The notes below the pieces were generated by a model, which saw only the letters and a program-made list of their open reading frames with translations, had not been told where the DNA came from and ran no database searches. From contig JAWXBG010000037.1 of the NCBI GenBank assembly GCA_034439875.1, positions 1 through 18,560 of the forward strand: 18,560 nt of DNA, given 5' to 3'. Shown piece by piece: positions 16,724 to 18,560 of the stretch (position 1 is the stretch's first letter; the number at the start of each line of letters is the position of its first letter). The position numbers and the translations under genes are program-made. Source of the DNA: JAWXBG01 sp034439875. GTDB lineage: Bacteria; Bacteroidota; Bacteroidia; Flavobacteriales_D; Sanyastnellaceae.

Positions 16724-17620
16724 TTAGTGTTTGATGGCTACCCTCAGTTTCGCACTGCGCGCCCTATTGTTTTCATTTATCTCTTCTTCCTCCGGAATCA
16801 ATGCCTTCTTAAGCGTTGGTTCCATTGGACGTTGCACGTTTCCGTATATATCCTTTGTCAACTCTCCCTCGAGCGAACCAGACTTCATGTAATTTTTTAC
16901 AAGCCTGTCTTCCAATGAGTGGTAACTAATGACTACCAGTCTTCCATCCTTTCCGAGGGCCTGTGGTACTTGGGTGAGCAAATCCCGGAGAGCACCCATC
17001 TCATCGTTCACCTCAATTCGCAAAGCCTGAAAAATTTGAGCAAAAAACTTATGCTCCTTTCCTCTTCGTGCGAATCGTCCTATTGCCTCTTTCAACTGCA
17101 TCACTGTATCTAGTGGCCTCGACTTCAAGATGCTTGTAGCAACAGAGCCTGCATTTTCAACTTCTCCGTATGAGCGCAAAACCCTTGCGAGTTGACCGTG
17201 CTCATATTCATTTATCACATTCCATGCGCTCTGGTCCGACTTCATATCCATTCGCATATCAAGTCTTCCTTCGAATCGCAGAGAAAATCCTCGCTCCGCC
17301 GAATCAAACTGATGAGATGAAACACCCAGATCTGCCAGCACTCCATCCACTTCAGATATTCCCCTTTCACGAAGAGTTTTCAAAAGATTTCTGAAATTGT
17401 CGTGGATCAGAATGAATCTTTCATCTTGTGGTGCATTTGCTATTGCCTCTGGATCCTGATCAAATGCAATCAGTTTTCCCCCTTTCAGATATTTCAAAAT
17501 TTCCTTTGAATGACCTCCTCCTCCGAAGGTGACATCCACATAAACACCGTCGGATTTAATCTCAAGCGCCTTTATAGCTTGTTGCAACATAACCGGACGA
17601 TGGTATTCCGATTCGCTCAT
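16724..17620 (-). CDS. rsmH: 16S rRNA (cytosine(1402)-N(4))-methyltransferase RsmH
   Basis: A 298-residue SAM-dependent methyltransferase (formerly MraW) acting on C1402 in the 30S decoding site. Motifs: SAM-binding DVTFGGGGHS (29-38), acidic DQDPEA (54-59), DGVLADLGVSSHQ (91-103), RGFSLRFEGRLDMRMD and ISYHSLEDRLVK. Full length for the family. It follows mraZ after a 49-base gap, the longest within the operon. Confidence 0.97.
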   Translation of the reverse strand: MSESEYHRPVMLQQAIKALEIKSDGVYVDVTFGGGGHSKEILKYLKGGKLIAFDQDPEAIANAPQDERFILIHDNFRNLLKTLRERGISEVDGVLADLGVSSHQFDSAERGFSLRFEGRLDMRMDMKSDQSAWNVINEYEHGQLARVLRSYGEVENAGSVATSILKSRPLDTVMQLKEAIGRFARRGKEHKFFAQIFQALRIEVNDEMGALRDLLTQVPQALGKDGRLVVISYHSLEDRLVKNYMKSGSLEGELTKDIYGNVQRPMEPTLKKALIPEEEEINENNRARSAKLRVAIKH

Positions 17621-17669
17621 TGGCGTTCGCTACTATTCAGCCCGCTTGCATTTACATTTTTCTTCTTCC

Positions 17670-18155
17670 TCATGAGTTCTTCTGCTTTGTTTGAATGAAC
17701 TCGTCTATCTCACCAGCCAGCGTCGAGAAATCCTCATCGCTTTGCTCGGCCATCATTTTCTTGTAATTGCCACTGCTCCATAAATTCATTTGCTCACCGA
17801 TTCCGGTGATAACGATTTCGTTGTTCTTCTTGAGATCAATTTGTGCATGATCAAGCAGTGCGGCTGGCAAGAGCAGACGACCCGCGTCATCTAATTCCAA
17901 TGTGGTAGCCCCGCCCAAAAACTTGATCATGAACTTCTGGTGTTTCTCGTTGTAACGACTCAAAAGCTTCATTTCCTGCTGCACTCGGTCCCATTCCGAT
18001 TTCGGATAGAGGGTTAGACACTTCAAAAAGAGATTGCGATTGATCACTAAACCGTGATGTATCTCCTGTTCTAGCTGCTTTCGCAGTTTGACAGGAAACA
18101 TCATGCGACCCTTCGCATCGACTTTACAATGATGTTCTCCCAGGAGATTTAGCAT
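17670..18155 (-). CDS. mraZ: Transcriptional regulator MraZ
   Basis: A 161-residue protein with two AbrB-like half-domains, each with the DxxGRxxxP signature (DAKGRMMFP 13-21; DDAGRLLLP 89-97). MraZ forms ring-like oligomers that bind spaced repeats ahead of its own gene and regulate the dcw cluster (known from E. coli and Mycoplasma). The first gene of the operon. Its upstream region carries a matching repeat array (18195-18231), which supports autoregulation. No Shine-Dalgarno sequence is evident before the ATG, as usual in Bacteroidota. Confidence 0.96.
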   Translation of the reverse strand: MLNLLGEHHCKVDAKGRMMFPVKLRKQLEQEIHHGLVINRNLFLKCLTLYPKSEWDRVQQEMKLLSRYNEKHQKFMIKFLGGATTLELDDAGRLLLPAALLDHAQIDLKKNNEIVITGIGEQMNLWSSGNYKKMMAEQSDEDFSTLAGEIDEFIQTKQKNS

Positions 18156-18178
18156 GGATTATTGGCCTTGAACGGGCA

Positions 18179-18211
18179 CGAAAATAAACAGAAATTCCCA
18201 CAATGTTACAA
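18179..18211 (-). promoter_or_regulatory. Candidate mraZ/dcw promoter
   Basis: On the minus strand, TATTTTCG (18186-18179) matches the Bacteroidota -7 consensus TAnnTTTG at all but one fixed position. A TTG (18211-18209) lies 22 bases upstream, within the accepted 17-23 range. Transcription would start near 18173, giving a short leader of about 17 bases. The -33 element falls inside the second MraZ-box unit, so bound MraZ would be expected to block polymerase. Confidence 0.4.
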
Positions 18212-18231
18212 TGTTTACCACTTTATCCCAC
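18195..18231 (-). promoter_or_regulatory. MraZ-box array, four units at 10-bp spacing
   Basis: Read on the minus strand, the units are GTGGGAT (18231-18225), GTGGTAA (18221-18215), TTGTAAC (18211-18205, degenerate) and GTGGGAA (18201-18195), each exactly 10 bases from the next. The first two extend to AAAGTGG. Known MraZ sites are TGGGN repeats with 5-base spacers in E. coli and AAAGTGG(T/G) repeats in Mycoplasma; this array fits both descriptions. It lies 40 bases ahead of the mraZ start. Confidence 0.75.
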
Positions 18232-18238
18232 TTTGTTG

Positions 18239-18254
18239 AAAAAACGGATTTTTT
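18239..18254. other. A6/T6 inverted repeat upstream of the MraZ boxes
   Basis: AAAAAA-CGGA-TTTTTT is a perfect inverted repeat just upstream of the MraZ-box array. On the minus strand it also ends in a T-run and could be a weak terminator for upstream transcription or a bent upstream promoter element. No decisive evidence for either. Confidence 0.25.
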
Positions 18255-18346
18255 CCCTAGAGACCATTTTTCGAAAATTTATACCAGAAATAGGTTGAAC
18301 GTAGAATCCGTATCGGAAATCTATTGCAGCGCTAACCCCCTTTGAT

Positions 18347-18514
18347 ATCAAGCACTTTCTCGATTTTTATTCTTGATGTATGAATATACACCCTCAAATA
18401 ATCCCGCATTGCGCATTGGAAGTGTCGTGAGGTTAATGCGCTGCGGGATTCTCGAATCTACACGATGGAGCAATGTAATAGTTCGACCTATGAATTCCGA
18501 TATCTCCATCGCGT
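18347..18514 (-). repeat. Hairpin-rich intergenic repeat, copy B
   Basis: Shares the tail (18375-18401; 25/27 with bases 1-27) and the GTGAGG loop (18427-18432, 52 bases from the tail against 53) with copy A. Four foldable units appear in order on the minus strand. (1) An 11-bp stem with one G-T pair, 18504-18514 with 18460-18470. (2) A long stem of 16-18 bases, 18435-18450 with 18400-18417, matching throughout except for a 2-base bulge, and with GTGAGG in its 17-base loop. (3) The conserved 7-bp tail stem, 18375-18381 with 18386-18392. (4) ATCAAG/CTTGAT, 18372-18377 with 18347-18352, whose arm overlaps stem 3 by three bases. It lies upstream of mraZ and would be downstream of whatever gene precedes it on the minus strand. 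Confidence 0.65.
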
Positions 18515-18560
18515 GATTCGGGATAATACCAATTCTGCACAATAAATAGTCCATGCTGCA

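Larger units (their letters stand above)
4256..18155 (-). other. dcw (division and cell wall) operon, mraZ to ftsA
   Basis: Twelve minus-strand genes in the order mraZ, rsmH, ftsL-like, ftsI, murE, mraY, murD, ftsW, murG, murC, ftsQ, ftsA. Junctions are tight. Four-base ATGA overlaps occur at murE/ftsI, ftsW/murG, murG/murC and murC/ftsQ; mraY and murE share one base; ftsL/ftsI and mraY/murD are separated by 2 bases. The longest internal gap is 49 bases (mraZ-rsmH). Co-transcription from the mraZ promoter is inferred from this spacing; internal promoters cannot be excluded. The order is that of Bacteroidota, except that ftsZ is missing at the end. Confidence 0.9.
18156..18560. other. mraZ upstream intergenic region
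   Basis: About 400 bases with no convincing gene. In order towards the window end: candidate promoter and MraZ boxes (18179-18231), A/T inverted repeat (18239-18254), about 90 bases in which I see nothing, then the hairpin-rich repeat copy B (18347-18514). A 68-codon open frame at 18348-18554 runs through the hairpins and is judged unlikely to be a gene. Confidence 0.65.

Noticed and set aside
18400..18450. Integron attC site
   Set aside because: A long imperfect palindrome with a bulge looks similar, but the RYYYAAC and GTTRRRY core sites are not at the stem base and there is no cassette or integrase nearby.
18348..18554. 68-codon minus-strand open frame at the window edge
   Set aside because: It runs through the long hairpins of repeat copy B, the matching reading frame in copy A is broken by an in-frame TAA, and the differences in the conserved tail change amino acids. 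It could be the end of a gene entering from outside the window, but nothing recognisable supports that.
1..18560. Mobile elements, CRISPR array, tRNA or rRNA genes
   Set aside because: No transposase or integrase frame, no regularly spaced direct repeats, and no cloverleaf or rRNA-like stretches were seen; all of 3953-18155 is accounted for by dcw genes and one short intergenic region.

Overview
This window is a Bacteroidota (probably Flavobacteriales-like) chromosomal segment in which every supported gene lies on the minus strand. The lineage call rests on three things: the gene order of the division/cell-wall (dcw) cluster, family features typical of that phylum (a PASTA-tailed FtsI, an enlarged MraY, a short membrane-anchored FtsL-like protein), and promoter-like sites close to the Bacteroidota consensus TTG...TAnnTTTG with no strong Shine-Dalgarno sequences.

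Layout, read in the direction of transcription (high to low coordinates). At 18347-18514 lies a hairpin-rich repeat, copy B. Next comes the mraZ regulatory region, with four 7-bp MraZ-box-like units spaced exactly 10 bp apart that overlap a candidate promoter. The dcw operon follows: mraZ, rsmH, an ftsL-like gene, ftsI, murE, mraY, murD, ftsW, murG, murC, ftsQ and ftsA (18155 down to 4256). Its genes are tightly packed, with several 1-4 base stop/start overlaps. After ftsA, where Bacteroidota normally carry ftsZ, there is about 300 bp of non-coding DNA. A two-gene unit follows: a secreted LolA-like protein and a 1024-residue secreted protein full of BNR/Asp-box repeats (VPS10/sortilin-like). 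Copy A of the repeat sits directly after that gene, at the left edge of the window.

Function. MurC, MurD, MurE, MraY and MurG cover five of the steps from UDP-MurNAc to lipid II. FtsW and FtsI polymerise and crosslink septal peptidoglycan. FtsQ and the FtsL-like protein are bitopic divisome proteins, and FtsA would tether FtsZ to the membrane. RsmH methylates 16S rRNA, and MraZ is the likely autoregulator of the operon.

Most unusual points: (1) two copies of a structured repeat bracket the whole block, sharing a 25/27-base tail and a GTGAGG loop at nearly identical spacing; (2) murD has no ATG, GTG or TTG that would include its N-terminal nucleotide-binding loop, so a CTG (or other rare) start is indicated; (3) ftsZ is absent downstream of ftsA; (4) the MraZ-box array is unusually regular. 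I found no mobile element, CRISPR array, tRNA, rRNA, or clearly new multi-gene system.
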